This document shows, piece after piece, positions 7,465 to 16,980 of a stretch of DNA of 64,000 bases. Position 1 is the first letter of the stretch. The number at the start of each line of letters is the position of its first letter. This DNA is from Peptoniphilus phoceensis (GTDB lineage Bacteria > Bacillota > Clostridia > Tissierellales > Peptoniphilaceae): the NCBI RefSeq assembly GCF_001517665.2, contig NZ_LN999807.1, positions 147,788 through 211,787 of the forward strand, written 5' to 3'. The notes beneath the pieces are model-generated. The model did no database searches, was not told the origin of the DNA, and saw only the letters and a list, made by a program, of their open reading frames with translations. A program made the position numbers and the translations under genes.

Positions 7465-10203
7465 TTATTCAAATTTTCCGTGACAGTTTTTATATTTTTT
7501 TCCACTTCCACATGGACATGGATCATTTCTTCCTACTTTTTCTTTTTTTCTAACGTAGGGTTTTTTCTTTCCGTCATCTGGATTTACAGTTTCAACTTCT
7601 TTTGCCACTCTAACTCTTTTTACTCTTTCAGGGTTAACAACGTGGTAAAGCATCTTAACTGTATCTTCTTTTATTGACTCGTTCATTGCTTCGAACATGT
7701 CAAAACCTTCTTCCGCATAAGCTCTTACTGGGTCAGTTTGTCCTACTGCACGAAGTCCAATTCCCTTTCTTAGTTGATCCATTGCATCGATGTGGTCCAT
7801 CCATTTTTGGTCAACATTTTGAAGTAAGGCAACTCTTTCGATTTCTCTGAATTTTTCTTCGCCGAATTCTTCTTCTTTTTCAAGATATTTTTCATCAGCA
7901 AGTTTCTTCATATAATCTTTTATAGAGTCTACAGTTGGATTTTCAAGTTTCTTTAAGAAGTCTTCTTCAAAATCAAAAGTAGCTACGCCAAAGTTTCTAA
8001 TTGATTCAAAATCAAGATAATTTTTGTTGTTGTCATCAAGCTTATTGTAGAAATCAACAGTCTTGTCGATAACATCATTTCTCATTGCTATAATGTCATC
8101 TTTTAGGTTTTCACCTTCAAGTACTCTTCTTCTTTCTGCATAAATAACTTCTCTTTGTTTATTCATAACGTCGTCATATTTTAGGACATTTTTACGAATA
8201 CTAAAGTTATTTCCTTCTACTTTTCTTTGAGCTGATTCAATTAATCTTGTCAAGATTTTGTGTTCAATTGGTTCATCTTCTTCTGGATCAAGTTTTAGCA
8301 TTGTTTCTTTAAATCTATCTCCAGCAAATAGTCTAATTAAATCATCATCTGCTGAAATATAAAATCTTGAAGAACCTGGGTCTCCTTGACGACCTGAACG
8401 TCCACGAAGTTGGTTATCAATACGTCTTGATTCGTGTCTTTCAGTACCAATAATTCTAAGTCCACCAACTGCTTTAACTTCTTCAGCTTCTTTATCAGTA
8501 TCCACTTTGAATTTTTTTACAAGAGCTTGATAATCTTCTCTTGCTTTTATAATTTCTGGGTCTTCTGTCTTGAAGTATGAATCTGCATATTCAAGCATTT
8601 CATCTTCCATACCTTGCTTTTTAAGTTCTTTCTTTGCAAGATATTCTGGGTTACCACCAAGTACAATGTCGGTACCACGACCAGCCATGTTTGTAGCAAT
8701 AGTAACTTGTCCAAAACGACCAGCTTGTGCAACTATTTCAGATTCTTGTTCGTGCTTTTTAGCATTCAAAACATTGTGCTTAATGCCTGCACGTTTTAAA
8801 TATTTTGAAAGAGCTTCAGACTTGTCAATTGAAACTGTACCAACTAGAACTGGTTGTCCCTTTTCATGCGCTTCAGCAATTTCTCTTGTAACCGCTTTGA
8901 ATTTTGCATCTTCATTTAGATAAATGTGATCATTGTCATCTTCCCTTTGTACTGGTTTATTTGTAGGAATTTCAACAACGTCAATATTATAAATATCTCT
9001 GAATTCGCCTTCTTCTGTCATGGCAGTACCTGTCATACCAGAAAGCTTGTCATACATTCTAAAGTAGTTTTGGAAAGTAATAGTTGCAAGAGTTTTTGAT
9101 TCAGCTCTTACTTCTAGACCTTCTTTAGCTTCAATAGCTTGGTGTAATCCTTCAGAGTATCTTCTACCATACATTAGACGACCAGTAAATTCATCAACTA
9201 TAATAACTTCGCCATCCTTAACAACATAGTCAATGTCTTTTTTCATTGTTCCTGCTGCCTTTAGAGCTTGATTAATATGGTGAGAAAGTTCCATGTGTTC
9301 TGCATCTGCTAAGTTATCTATGCCAAAATATTTTTCAGCCTTAGCAATACCCTTATCAGTAAGAGTTGCAGTCTTGTCTTTTTCATCTATTACATAATCA
9401 ACAGTTTCTTCTTCGAATTCTCTGTTAAATCTTTCAAGATCAATTTCATCTTGGCTCTTAATTCTGTGGCTAAGTGTATTTACAAAATCTCTTGCCCTTA
9501 CATATAAGTCAACAGATTCGTCGCCTTGACCTGAAATAATAAGAGGTGTTCTCGCTTCGTCAATTAAAATTGAGTCAACTTCGTCGACGATACAGAAGTG
9601 TAGTCCTCTTTGAACCATTTCTTCTTTATAAATAACCATGTTATCTCTTAGGTAGTCGAAACCAAATTCATTGTTAGTACCATAAGTGATATCTGCATTG
9701 TAAGCAGCCTTTCTGTCATCTTGATCCATATCGTGGATAATACATCCAACAGTAAGACCCAAGAATTCATAAACCTTAGCCATCCAGTCCCTATCACGAC
9801 TAGCCAAATAATCATTTACAGTTACAACATGAGTACCCTTACCTTCAAGAGCATTTAAGTAAGCTGGCAGTGTAGCAACAAGTGTCTTACCTTCACCAGT
9901 TTTCATTTCAGCAATTCTACCTTGATGAAGAATAATACCACCAATAACTTGAACTCTAAAGTGCTTCATTCCAAGCACTCTCCAAGCAGCTTCCCTTACA
10001 ACAGCAAAAGCTTCTGGAAGTAAATCATCAGTAGTTTCACCATTTTTAATTCTATTTTTAAATTCTTCAGTTTTATCTTTAAGCTCATTATCAGAAAGTT
10101 TTTCCATCTCGCCTTCGAGACTCATAACTTTATTCACAAGGGGCTCGATTTTTTTTAGTTCCCTTTCGCTATAGGTACCAAAAATCTTTTCCATTAAACC
10201 CAT
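7465..10203 (-). CDS. secA: Preprotein translocase ATPase SecA
   Basis: SecA is the motor ATPase that pushes secreted proteins through SecYEG at the membrane. The 912-residue protein has the Walker A motif MKTGEGKT (about 100-107), the DEAD-box-like [20 protein letters not shown] segment, the preprotein cross-linking domain, the second motor domain with [10 protein letters not shown] and [15 protein letters not shown], the helical wing and scaffold, and a C-terminal zinc-binding tail [14 protein letters not shown] (SEC-C). Length and domain order are normal. It is transcribed alone from its own promoter and has its own terminator. Confidence 0.98.
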   Translation of the reverse strand: MGLMEKIFGTYSERELKKIEPLVNKVMSLEGEMEKLSDNELKDKTEEFKNRIKNGETTDDLLPEAFAVVREAAWRVLGMKHFRVQVIGGIILHQGRIAEMKTGEGKTLVATLPAYLNALEGKGTHVVTVNDYLASRDRDWMAKVYEFLGLTVGCIIHDMDQDDRKAAYNADITYGTNNEFGFDYLRDNMVIYKEEMVQRGLHFCIVDEVDSILIDEARTPLIISGQGDESVDLYVRARDFVNTLSHRIKSQDEIDLERFNREFEEETVDYVIDEKDKTATLTDKGIAKAEKYFGIDNLADAEHMELSHHINQALKAAGTMKKDIDYVVKDGEVIIVDEFTGRLMYGRRYSEGLHQAIEAKEGLEVRAESKTLATITFQNYFRMYDKLSGMTGTAMTEEGEFRDIYNIDVVEIPTNKPVQREDDNDHIYLNEDAKFKAVTREIAEAHEKGQPVLVGTVSIDKSEALSKYLKRAGIKHNVLNAKKHEQESEIVAQAGRFGQVTIATNMAGRGTDIVLGGNPEYLAKKELKKQGMEDEMLEYADSYFKTEDPEIIKAREDYQALVKKFKVDTDKEAEEVKAVGGLRIIGTERHESRRIDNQLRGRSGRQGDPGSSRFYISADDDLIRLFAGDRFKETMLKLDPEEDEPIEHKILTRLIESAQRKVEGNNFSIRKNVLKYDDVMNKQREVIYAERRRVLEGENLKDDIIAMRNDVIDKTVDFYNKLDDNNKNYLDFESIRNFGVATFDFEEDFLKKLENPTVDSIKDYMKKLADEKYLEKEEEFGEEKFREIERVALLQNVDQKWMDHIDAMDQLRKGIGLRAVGQTDPVRAYAEEGFDMFEAMNESIKEDTVKMLYHVVNPERVKRVRVAKEVETVNPDDGKKKPYVRKKEKVGRNDPCPCGSGKKYKNCHGKFE

Positions 10204-10230
10204 TTTACCACTCCTTTTACCTGACGTATT

Positions 10231-10259
10231 ATTTTATCATTAAATGGCATATTTTACAA
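10231..10259 (-). promoter_or_regulatory. secA promoter
   Basis: Minus-strand TTGTAA (10259-10254) and TAAAAT (10236-10231) with a 17-bp spacer lie about 30 bp before the secA start. An AAAGGAG ribosome binding site follows. Confidence 0.65.
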
Positions 10260-10419
10260 TAAAATTCACTTTTCATATATCTCTATAAATTATATTGTTA
10301 CTAATATTTAATGTCAATATAAATAAGATAATTACTTAATTTAAATCCTATCTTCTAAGCTATTGCTATACAAATGAAAAATTTTATTATAAAATGTATT
10401 AAATAAAGAGGAGGTTAAT

Positions 10420-11940
10420 ATGATACTAGTAGTTGACTTTGGCGGCCAATACAATCAGTTAATAGCAAGAAGAATAAGAGATCTAAATATTTACTGTGAA
10501 GTTGTCCCATACAACAAGGCCTTAAAAGAATTAGAAAATAGAAAAAACGTAGAAGGAATAATATTTACAGGTGGACCTAACTCAGTTTACGAAGAAGGAG
10601 CACCACAAATAGAAAAAGAAATCTTCGACAAAAACATTCCAATCCTTGGACTTTGCTATGGAATGCAAATCATGGCCCACACATTAGGTGGAAAAGTAAT
10701 AAAATCACCTAAAGAAAGAGAATTTGGAAAAACAAAAATAGAAACAAAAAAATCAGAAATCTTCGAAAACCTATCTCAAGAAGAAACAGTTTGGATGAGC
10801 CATGTAGATAGAGTTGAAAAAGCTCCAGAAGGATTCGAAACAATAGCAAACAGTGCTAACTGCCCAATAGCAGCAATGGCAAATGTAGACAAAAAACTCT
10901 ATGCCCTACAATTCCATCCAGAAGTAAACCATTCAGTCCATGGAAAAGAAATGTTAGAAAACTTTGCAGTAAAAATCTGTGGAGCAAAAAAAGATTGGAC
11001 AATGGAAAACTACGCCAAAAAATCAATCCAAGAAATAAAAGAAAAAGTCGCTGACGGTAAAGTACTCCTTGCCCTATCAGGTGGAGTTGACTCATCAGTA
11101 ACAGCTGCCCTACTATCAAAAGCAGTTGGCGAAAACCTAACTTGTATCTTTGTAGACCACGGTCTAATGAGAAAAAATGAAGGTGACGAAGTAGAAGAAG
11201 CCTTTAAAAATTCAGGCATGCACTTCATAAGAGTAGACGCAGAAAAAAGATTTTTAGATAAACTATCTGGCGTGACAGACCCAGAAAAGAAAAGAAAAAT
11301 CATTGGCGAAGAATTTATAAGAGTCTTTGAAGAAGAAGGCCAAAAAATAAAATCCGTAGACTTCTTAGCACAAGGAACAATATATCCAGACGTAATAGAA
11401 TCAGGACTAGGCGATTCCGCAGTAATAAAATCCCACCACAATGTTGGAGGATTACCTGACTTCGTTGACTTTAAAGAAATAATAGAACCACTTCGCATGC
11501 TATTTAAAGACGAAGTACGTGACTTAGGACGAGAACTTGGACTAGCAGACTATCTAGTAGATAGACAACCCTTCCCTGGACCAGGACTTGCCATAAGAGT
11601 AATGGGCGAAATAACAAAAGAAAAATTAGACATACTTCGCGATGCAGATAAAATCTTTAGAGACGAATTAGAAAAAGTAAAACTAGAAGACATCAACCAA
11701 TACTTCGCAGTCCTAACAAACAACAGAACAGTAGGAGTAATGGGCGACTTTAGAACCTACGACTATACACTTGCCCTTCGTGCAGTATCAACAACAGACT
11801 TTATGACAGCAGACTTTGCAAGAATACCTTGGGAAATCTTGGATAAAGTATCAAATAGAATAGTAAATGAAGTAGACCACATAAATAGAATAGTGTATGA
11901 CATAACATCAAAACCCCCAGCAACAATTGAATGGGAATAG
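10420..11940 (+). CDS. guaA: GMP synthase (glutamine-hydrolysing)
   Basis: GuaA converts XMP to GMP with ATP and glutamine in purine synthesis. The class I amidotransferase domain (about 1-190) carries GLCYGMQ with nucleophile Cys79 and the FHPEV histidine. The ATP pyrophosphatase domain has the P-loop LSGGVDSS (about 219-226), and the dimerisation domain ends with the usual [18 protein letters not shown]. Full length at 506 residues. The ribosome binding site GAGGAGG precedes the ATG. The last codons double as the left copy of a direct repeat that bounds a genomic island, and the gene remains intact after that insertion. Confidence 0.98.
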   Translation: MILVVDFGGQYNQLIARRIRDLNIYCEVVPYNKALKELENRKNVEGIIFTGGPNSVYEEGAPQIEKEIFDKNIPILGLCYGMQIMAHTLGGKVIKSPKEREFGKTKIETKKSEIFENLSQEETVWMSHVDRVEKAPEGFETIANSANCPIAAMANVDKKLYALQFHPEVNHSVHGKEMLENFAVKICGAKKDWTMENYAKKSIQEIKEKVADGKVLLALSGGVDSSVTAALLSKAVGENLTCIFVDHGLMRKNEGDEVEEAFKNSGMHFIRVDAEKRFLDKLSGVTDPEKKRKIIGEEFIRVFEEEGQKIKSVDFLAQGTIYPDVIESGLGDSAVIKSHHNVGGLPDFVDFKEIIEPLRMLFKDEVRDLGRELGLADYLVDRQPFPGPGLAIRVMGEITKEKLDILRDADKIFRDELEKVKLEDINQYFAVLTNNRTVGVMGDFRTYDYTLALRAVSTTDFMTADFARIPWEILDKVSNRIVNEVDHINRIVYDITSKPPATIEWE

Positions 11941-11948
11941 TAGCAAAA
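11929..11948 (+). repeat. Left attachment repeat (attL) of the guaA island
   Basis: GAATGGGAATAGTAGCAAAA covers the last four codons of guaA, including its stop. The same 20-mer with one change (G to A) recurs at 16676-16695. The 3' end of guaA is a well-known integration site for bacterial islands. Confidence 0.75.
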
Positions 11949-12078
11949 AAACAAAAAACTTTGTAAAATCAATGGTTACAGAAGATTAAAAACTGTAACT
12001 GGGATTAAAATGGGAACATTTGTCAAAAAGAATAAATTGAATAATAGTTCCAAGTGGTTTACATTCGGACAAAAAATC

Positions 12079-12106
12079 AGACCGTAGTTTCAAGCTGCGG
12101 TCTTTT
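12079..12106 (+). terminator. Rho-independent terminator inside the island, downstream of guaA
   Basis: AGACCGTAG pairs with CTGCGGTCT (one G-T wobble) around a 7-nt loop and is followed by TTTT. It can end the guaA transcript after the insertion. Confidence 0.8.
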
Positions 12107-12139
12107 ATATTATAAAAACATCTCGTTATTATTAATAAA

Positions 12140-12465
12140 AAAAAATCAACTTAAAATATATTTAACAGATGAAGAAAAAGAAGTTTTTGAAAAGAAGATG
12201 AAACTTGCTAATTGCAAAACTATGTCCCATTTTTTAAGAAAATGTGTATTAGAAAAAGAAATATATATTGTAAACCTAGAACCAATTAGAGATCTCCAAT
12301 GGCTACTTTCAAATGTAACAAATAATATAAAACCAGATCGCAACAGAAACTAATACAACTGGAGTCATTTATAAGAAAAATATTGATTATATGAGAGAAA
12401 AAATAGAAAAATTGGCAAAAGAGATATGGGATATATATTCCTTGTTTTTAAGAAAAACTAAATAG
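12140..12465 (+). pseudogene. Broken mobC-like relaxosome gene
   Basis: The first intact stretch (LTDEEKEVFEKKMKLANCKT and onward) is almost identical to the intact MobC-like protein encoded at 58590-58946. The start codon region is lost and the frame is broken near 12333, where one extra A in AATATAAAACC shifts the frame. Reading past it restores the same protein (TNTTGVIYK, then EKIEKLAKEIWDIYSLF) to a stop at 12463-12465. The copy shows the island once carried a mobilization module related to the element at 49-60 kb. No relaxase remains beside it. Confidence 0.85.
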
Positions 12466-12568
12466 AATTCAGCTGAAATAAATCTTAGACCTGTAAGAAG
12501 TTTTTAAAATAAGATATAATATATTCAAATGAAATGCCGATTTTTAAAATGACAAGAGAGAGAAATCT

Positions 12569-12784
12569 ATGCAAAACTTTGGCAAAATTATTTTTAGAAT
12601 AGACCAAGTTTTAGAAGAAAAAAGTATAAGCAAAAATAAATTAGATAAAGAAGCAAACCTTCAAAGGACGCAACTTAATTCTTATTGTAATAATAAAGTT
12701 AAAAGAATTGATTTAGAAACTATAGCAAAGATTTGTTATGTTCTTGAGTGTAAGGTTGAGGATATTATAGATTATGTCAGGTAA
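12569..12784 (+). CDS. Small XRE-family DNA-binding protein
   Basis: A 71-residue protein consisting of a single Cro/CI-type helix-turn-helix: KSISKNKLDKEANLQRTQLNSYCNNKVKRIDLETIAKICYVLECKVEDIIDYVR. This compact form is common as a regulator in mobile elements and phages. A GAGAGAG stretch before the ATG may be the ribosome binding site. The frame is intact although most neighbours are broken. Its target is unknown. Confidence 0.75.
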   Translation: MQNFGKIIFRIDQVLEEKSISKNKLDKEANLQRTQLNSYCNNKVKRIDLETIAKICYVLECKVEDIIDYVR

Positions 12785-12822
12785 TTAAATGAATAAATAC
12801 GAAACAATAAAAAATAGGTAAC

Positions 12823-13032
12823 ATGCATCAGATTGGTAACACTGAATCAGGAAAGTTTAATTATGTTAAAGCACTTAAAACAGTTGGAAAAAATATAAAA
12901 GATTACCAAAAAGGAGACACAGATACAAACCATCAATACTTAGGCATAAGATTTAAAAATGATAGATTAGTTATATTAGTAGAAACAAAAAATAAAAATA
13001 AGGATTTAATGATTTTTACAGTAAATTTGTAA
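12823..13032 (+). CDS. Hypothetical protein fragment
   Basis: A 69-residue frame with a hydrophobic core RLVILVETKN that could be the central strand of a nuclease- or methylase-like N-terminal domain. No ribosome binding site is convincing: the frame begins inside another short reading frame (ATG at 12789) that stops after ten codons. In a region full of pseudogenes it is most likely a remnant. I do not recognise a family. Confidence 0.3.
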   Translation: MHQIGNTESGKFNYVKALKTVGKNIKDYQKGDTDTNHQYLGIRFKNDRLVILVETKNKNKDLMIFTVNL

Positions 13033-13084
13033 AATAATTTAGAAAGAAGAAAATATTACAATAAAAAATAAGGGAGGGATAAAT

Positions 13085-13629
13085 ATGAAATACATACCAG
13101 TAAGTTTTGAAATGAAAAATGGTAGGATTTGCTAAATTAGAGAAATTCAAGTAAAAGATGCCGCAGAAACTATTGAATATTTGGAAAACCGTTATGGGAG
13201 AATCTAACTTTTTATACTATTATCCAGAAGAAATAACTCTGAATGTTGAACAGGAAAAGAAAACGATAAAAGAATTTAATGAATCTGAAGATATTCTTAT
13301 GAATATAGCAGAAATTGATGGAAGATTGATTGCAAGTGCTCAGATTTCAAGATCAAAAAAATGAAAATGCATCATCGAGGAAATGTTGCTGTTACAGTTC
13401 TGAAAGAATTTTGGAATTTAGAAATAGGAAAGAAGATGCTTCTTTGTCTTGAAGACTATACTAAGGAATGGGGCCTTACCCAAATTGAACTGGACTATTT
13501 CTTAGGTAATATAAGAGATCAGATACTTTATGAGAAACTAGGATTCGTCAAAGTGGGGGAATTCCAGAAGCATTTATTTTGAAGAATGGAACACGATACA
13601 ATAATATAAAAATGGTAAAAAGTATCTAA
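13085..13629 (+). pseudogene. Broken GNAT-family acetyltransferase
   Basis: Joined across frames, the translation follows a GNAT N-acetyltransferase: an N-terminal block IREIQVKDAAETIEYL, a central [14 protein letters not shown] strand, [32 protein letters not shown] for the acetyl-CoA-binding region, then [12 protein letters not shown] and the tail [19 protein letters not shown]. It carries one in-frame TAA near 13133 and at least three frameshifts, near 13190, 13365 and 13560. The original would have been about 180 residues. A good AGGGAGG site precedes the first ATG. It is dead in this genome. Confidence 0.85.
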
Positions 13630-13905
13630 ATAAATTTCCGATGTATAAATTTTTCAGTTGATGCGATTAATAATCCGCCTTAATAGATCGAAAAGATAGT
13701 GTCTGCAATCATTAATAATACTATAGGATGTTTTTGAGTGTTTCGTGTCATCATACAGATGGAGACAAATAGTTATGTAAACATAAGGAGCTCAAGACTT
13801 CTACCAAAGTTTAAAAATCGAAAAATTAACAGTTGGTGTGTTGCTTAGAGTAATGATTATATAATGACTATTGTAAGGAGTACACTAGTATAAGGAGGTA
13901 GTAAA

Positions 13906-14422
13906 TTGTCAAAAATAAATAAATAGCAAATTTCTGCTAAAGGATTTTCAATTCAAGTTTATACTGAAGATTTTAAAAATGATTACAAAAGACTTAAGAC
14001 TTAAAGAAGATGAAAACTTAAAATTATCATTATCTTGGAATCTGCATAGAGAAATATCAAAGATTAATTATAAAATCCATACCGATGCAATAAAAGAATA
14101 CCTTCTTAAAGATTTAACCAATGAACAATTATCATTCAAGTATGCTAGTGAATCGGATATGCTAAATGTAGTATTATTTAATAAAACTGCTAAAGAGTAG
14201 CGTGAAAAAAATCAGGATTTAAAAGGTAATATGAGAGACTATGCAAGTTTAAATGAGTTATTGGTCCCTGCAAATATGGAAAGCTATAATGCGGTTCTTA
14301 TCGATAAAAGGATGGATCAAAAAGAAAGAATGACAGAACTTAGAAAACTTGCTAGAAGACAATTGGTGTCAATTGAAAAGCTTGGTGATAGTGGTATCAG
14401 GAGATTAGAAAGAAACAAGTAG
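13906..14422 (+). pseudogene. Broken KilA-N domain protein (phage-type)
   Basis: A TTG start with AAGGAGG upstream opens a KilA-N-like N-terminus (QISAKGFSIQVYTEDFKNDY) but hits TAG after six codons. The rest is in another frame from about 13979: IHTDAIKEYLLKDLTNEQL, then ASESDMLNVVLFNKTAKE, a TAG where the family usually has Trp, then REKNQDLKGNMRDYASLNELL and a C-terminal helical region. KilA-N proteins bind nucleic acid and come from phages. Most of the middle of the KilA-N domain is missing. Recognised from the family's C-terminal layout. Confidence 0.75.
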
Positions 14423-14678
14423 TTTTAACCGAATATAGAAAAATATTGTAAAACGTTGGTTTACCTTATTGAATGTGTAATTCTTAAAATGAGAGCAAAA
14501 CCACTAGGAAATGATGATTTCTATATAATTAAAATTCTACAAATAATACCTCGGATTTTTCTTGTGGATCTAGCGGTATAATTATTAAAAGGGAAGATAG
14601 TGGCGATGAATACTTGGTTTCAAGCCTTCTACTAAGGAAATAAAAATATAGATTTTAAAAATATAAGGAGGAAAGTAC

Positions 14679-16538
14679 ATGATAAAATATCTTACTTTAC
14701 TTAAAGTTCTAGAAGCGTTGAGAAAAGAAGCTCCAGAAGATTATAGAATTTATCATCCAAATAAGGATGATTTAGATAAAGTAAATCGTGCAAATTCTAG
14801 AGCTTATATTCATTTGCTTTTAAAAGCTAAATTTAATTTGTTGGATTTTGAGAAACGAGAAAAATTTGTTACAGATGATTCTCAAGATGGAGGAATTGAC
14901 GCCTACTATATTGATCATGAAAATAAAAAAATATATTTTATTCAATCAAAGTTTAGAACGAATAATGATAACTTCATGAATAAATCTATCGAATTAGAAG
15001 AAATAAATAAAATGGATATAGATAGGATAAGTAGAGGTGAAACAATAGATAAAAATGGAATAAAATACAACGACAAAATCCAAAGATTAATACAAAATCT
15101 TTCAGAAATTGAGCAAATAAGTAGGTACGATTTTAATGTTATTATACTTGCAAACGTAAGTAGTGTACTTGCAGATGCAATGGGTAAGTTATTAAATTTT
15201 CCATTTGAAGTTTACAACTATGAAAGAGCATATGAAGAATTGGTTTTTCCTATAGTTAGGGGAACTGTTCATCAAGCAACAAATATTTCTGTTAATTTAA
15301 ATTTAGGTTCGAAAAATAATTATACAATGGATTATTGGGTTGAAGACGAAGAATTTACCACATCTGTACAATTGTTTTTTGTTCCGATATTAGAAATTGC
15401 AAAATTAATGAGTTCATTTAAGAACTCTATATTGAAGTTTAATCCAAGAAGCTATTTAGGAGCGTCAGTCAATGAAGTAAACTCTTCAATAAAAGATTCT
15501 GTAATCAATCGTTCAGGTAATGTATTTGCATTGTTTAACAATGGAATTACATTGCTATCTGATAAAACATCATATACCTCAAGGACTGGCAGAGAAGGTA
15601 TAGGTGAATTATCATTGTTAAATCCACAAATAATTAATGGAGGACAAACAGCTTACACTTTATCAACTGTTTTAGAAGATGATGACATAGATAATAAAGT
15701 ATTTGATAATAAAGAAGTACTACTAAAGGTAATTACTTTTGATCAAGGGATGAATGATGAAGTAAGCAAACAAAGATTAATTGATGAGCTTTCATTAACA
15801 ACAAATAATCAAAGTAAAGTAACAGTTGCAGATAGGAAATCAAATTCAAATGTACAAATTGATTTTCAAAAGTATATATACAATAACTACGGATACTTTT
15901 ATCATAGAAAAACAGGTGAATTCACTGAAGGTATCGAAAAAGGCTATATTTCTAAAGATCAAATTATTAGTAGAAATACAATTATTAGAATTATCTATGC
16001 TATGAATGGTAGAGTAAATGCTGCCAGGCGAAATGGTGAAGATGCTTTATATAATATGAATGATTATGAGAAATTTTTCAATATAGATATAGGACCTGAA
16101 GGATATGATCGTATATATTTCTTATACATTGCATTTAAATATTTAGAAAAAAAAGAAAAAAAAGAAAATAGTAGATCCGATTATGGTGAAGGATTAAGAT
16201 ATGGGAAATATGCAATAATAAATGTTATTTCTAAATTTTTAACAGATGAATATTTTGATAGGACTGAAGATTCATTAAATTTGATCGTAGATGAAATTTT
16301 AGATCAATGGAAAGAATTTGAACGTATACAATCAAATAAAAAATCTAATATTGATTATTTCTATGAAAAAGAAGAAATTCTCAAGCAGGAGAATAAAAAT
16401 GGTAAAGAAAAAATGGAAAATCTAGTTATTGCTACACGAGTTGAAGATTTTGATAATTATTATAAAGGCTCAACAATTAATAATGACTTAAATGATTACG
16501 AATTTAAAATAACTAAGATCGAAGAAACACAATCATGA
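14679..16538 (+). CDS. AIPR-family protein (abortive-infection phage resistance type)
   Basis: A 619-residue soluble protein with the AIPR core: FALFNNGITLLSD near residue 285 and LLNPQIINGGQTAYTLS near residue 315. The N-terminus contains a PD-(D/E)XK-like nuclease signature: GGID (Asp74) followed by YFIQSK (Gln89-x-Lys91), the QxK variant seen in Mrr-like nucleases. AIPR proteins are linked to phage exclusion in lactococci and other Firmicutes. RBS AAGGAGG lies 8 bp upstream. It is the only long intact gene in the guaA island, which suggests selection for defence (inference). Whether it cleaves DNA or RNA is unknown. Confidence 0.82.
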   Translation: MIKYLTLLKVLEALRKEAPEDYRIYHPNKDDLDKVNRANSRAYIHLLLKAKFNLLDFEKREKFVTDDSQDGGIDAYYIDHENKKIYFIQSKFRTNNDNFMNKSIELEEINKMDIDRISRGETIDKNGIKYNDKIQRLIQNLSEIEQISRYDFNVIILANVSSVLADAMGKLLNFPFEVYNYERAYEELVFPIVRGTVHQATNISVNLNLGSKNNYTMDYWVEDEEFTTSVQLFFVPILEIAKLMSSFKNSILKFNPRSYLGASVNEVNSSIKDSVINRSGNVFALFNNGITLLSDKTSYTSRTGREGIGELSLLNPQIINGGQTAYTLSTVLEDDDIDNKVFDNKEVLLKVITFDQGMNDEVSKQRLIDELSLTTNNQSKVTVADRKSNSNVQIDFQKYIYNNYGYFYHRKTGEFTEGIEKGYISKDQIISRNTIIRIIYAMNGRVNAARRNGEDALYNMNDYEKFFNIDIGPEGYDRIYFLYIAFKYLEKKEKKENSRSDYGEGLRYGKYAIINVISKFLTDEYFDRTEDSLNLIVDEILDQWKEFERIQSNKKSNIDYFYEKEEILKQENKNGKEKMENLVIATRVEDFDNYYKGSTINNDLNDYEFKITKIEETQS

Positions 16539-16675
16539 CTAATCTTCCGGTACTGGGACTGGGATTGGACTAAAAATTTGAAAACGTCCTATAATTAGGT
16601 GGATTTGGTGATACTCTAAAAAAAGGAATCTTGTATTTTGAAAGGTTTGGGATATATCGGACGTTTGGAAAAGAA
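16539..16675 (+). other. Non-coding end of the guaA island
   Basis: No gene is evident. AAACGTCC (about 16581) and GGACGTTT (about 16660) form a spaced inverted repeat close to the right attachment repeat, and may be recombinase arm sites. Nothing else is recognisable. Confidence 0.3.
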
Positions 16676-16695
16676 GAATGGGAATAATAGCAAAA
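16676..16695 (+). repeat. Right attachment repeat (attR) of the guaA island
   Basis: GAATGGGAATAATAGCAAAA matches the 3' end of guaA (11929-11948) at 19 of 20 positions. It preserves the codons for EWE and a stop, as expected when an integrase targets a gene end. Confidence 0.75.
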
Positions 16696-16711
16696 TTTTA
16701 TAAAAGTTTAC

Positions 16712-16742
16712 AAGACCTTAGTTAATACTAGGGTCTTATTTA
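16712..16742 (+). terminator. Terminator, probably the original guaA terminator displaced by the island
   Basis: AAGACCTTAG pairs with CTAGGGTCTT (one wobble pair) around a 6-nt loop, 16 bp after attR, followed by a T-rich tail. No gene on the plus strand now ends here except the island's AIPR gene. The 238 bp from 16743 to the next start show only A/T-rich sequence. Confidence 0.7.
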
Positions 16743-16980
16743 TTTGTCATGATACGAAATCATAGCTATAAGAATTTTCTAAAGTGTGTTATTATATCTA
16801 GAAAATATAAAACATTTTTAAAATTAAATTTTAAATGTTAAATCTTGAAATAATTAAGCTGGATTAGCTTACTTAATAATTTTTTGAAGAGTTAATTTTT
16901 CAAAAACAATTTTAATGTTCTCAACTTAATTTTATATCTTGAAAATTTAATCTATCAAATCAATAATAAGGAGTGAAAAA

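Noticed and set aside
10204-10419. A purine riboswitch upstream of guaA
   Set aside because: The conserved loops of the purine aptamer are absent from the 216-bp region; only A/T-rich sequence is seen.
10856-11498. Two long minus-strand frames inside guaA
   Set aside because: guaA is full length with all motifs; these are shadows of A-rich codons and lack start signals.
11949-12078. A short frame (KTVTGIKMGTFVKKNKLNNSS and onward) just after attL that might be an integrase end
   Set aside because: It has no start, no integrase motif and stops in the terminator stem. I could not connect it with any family.
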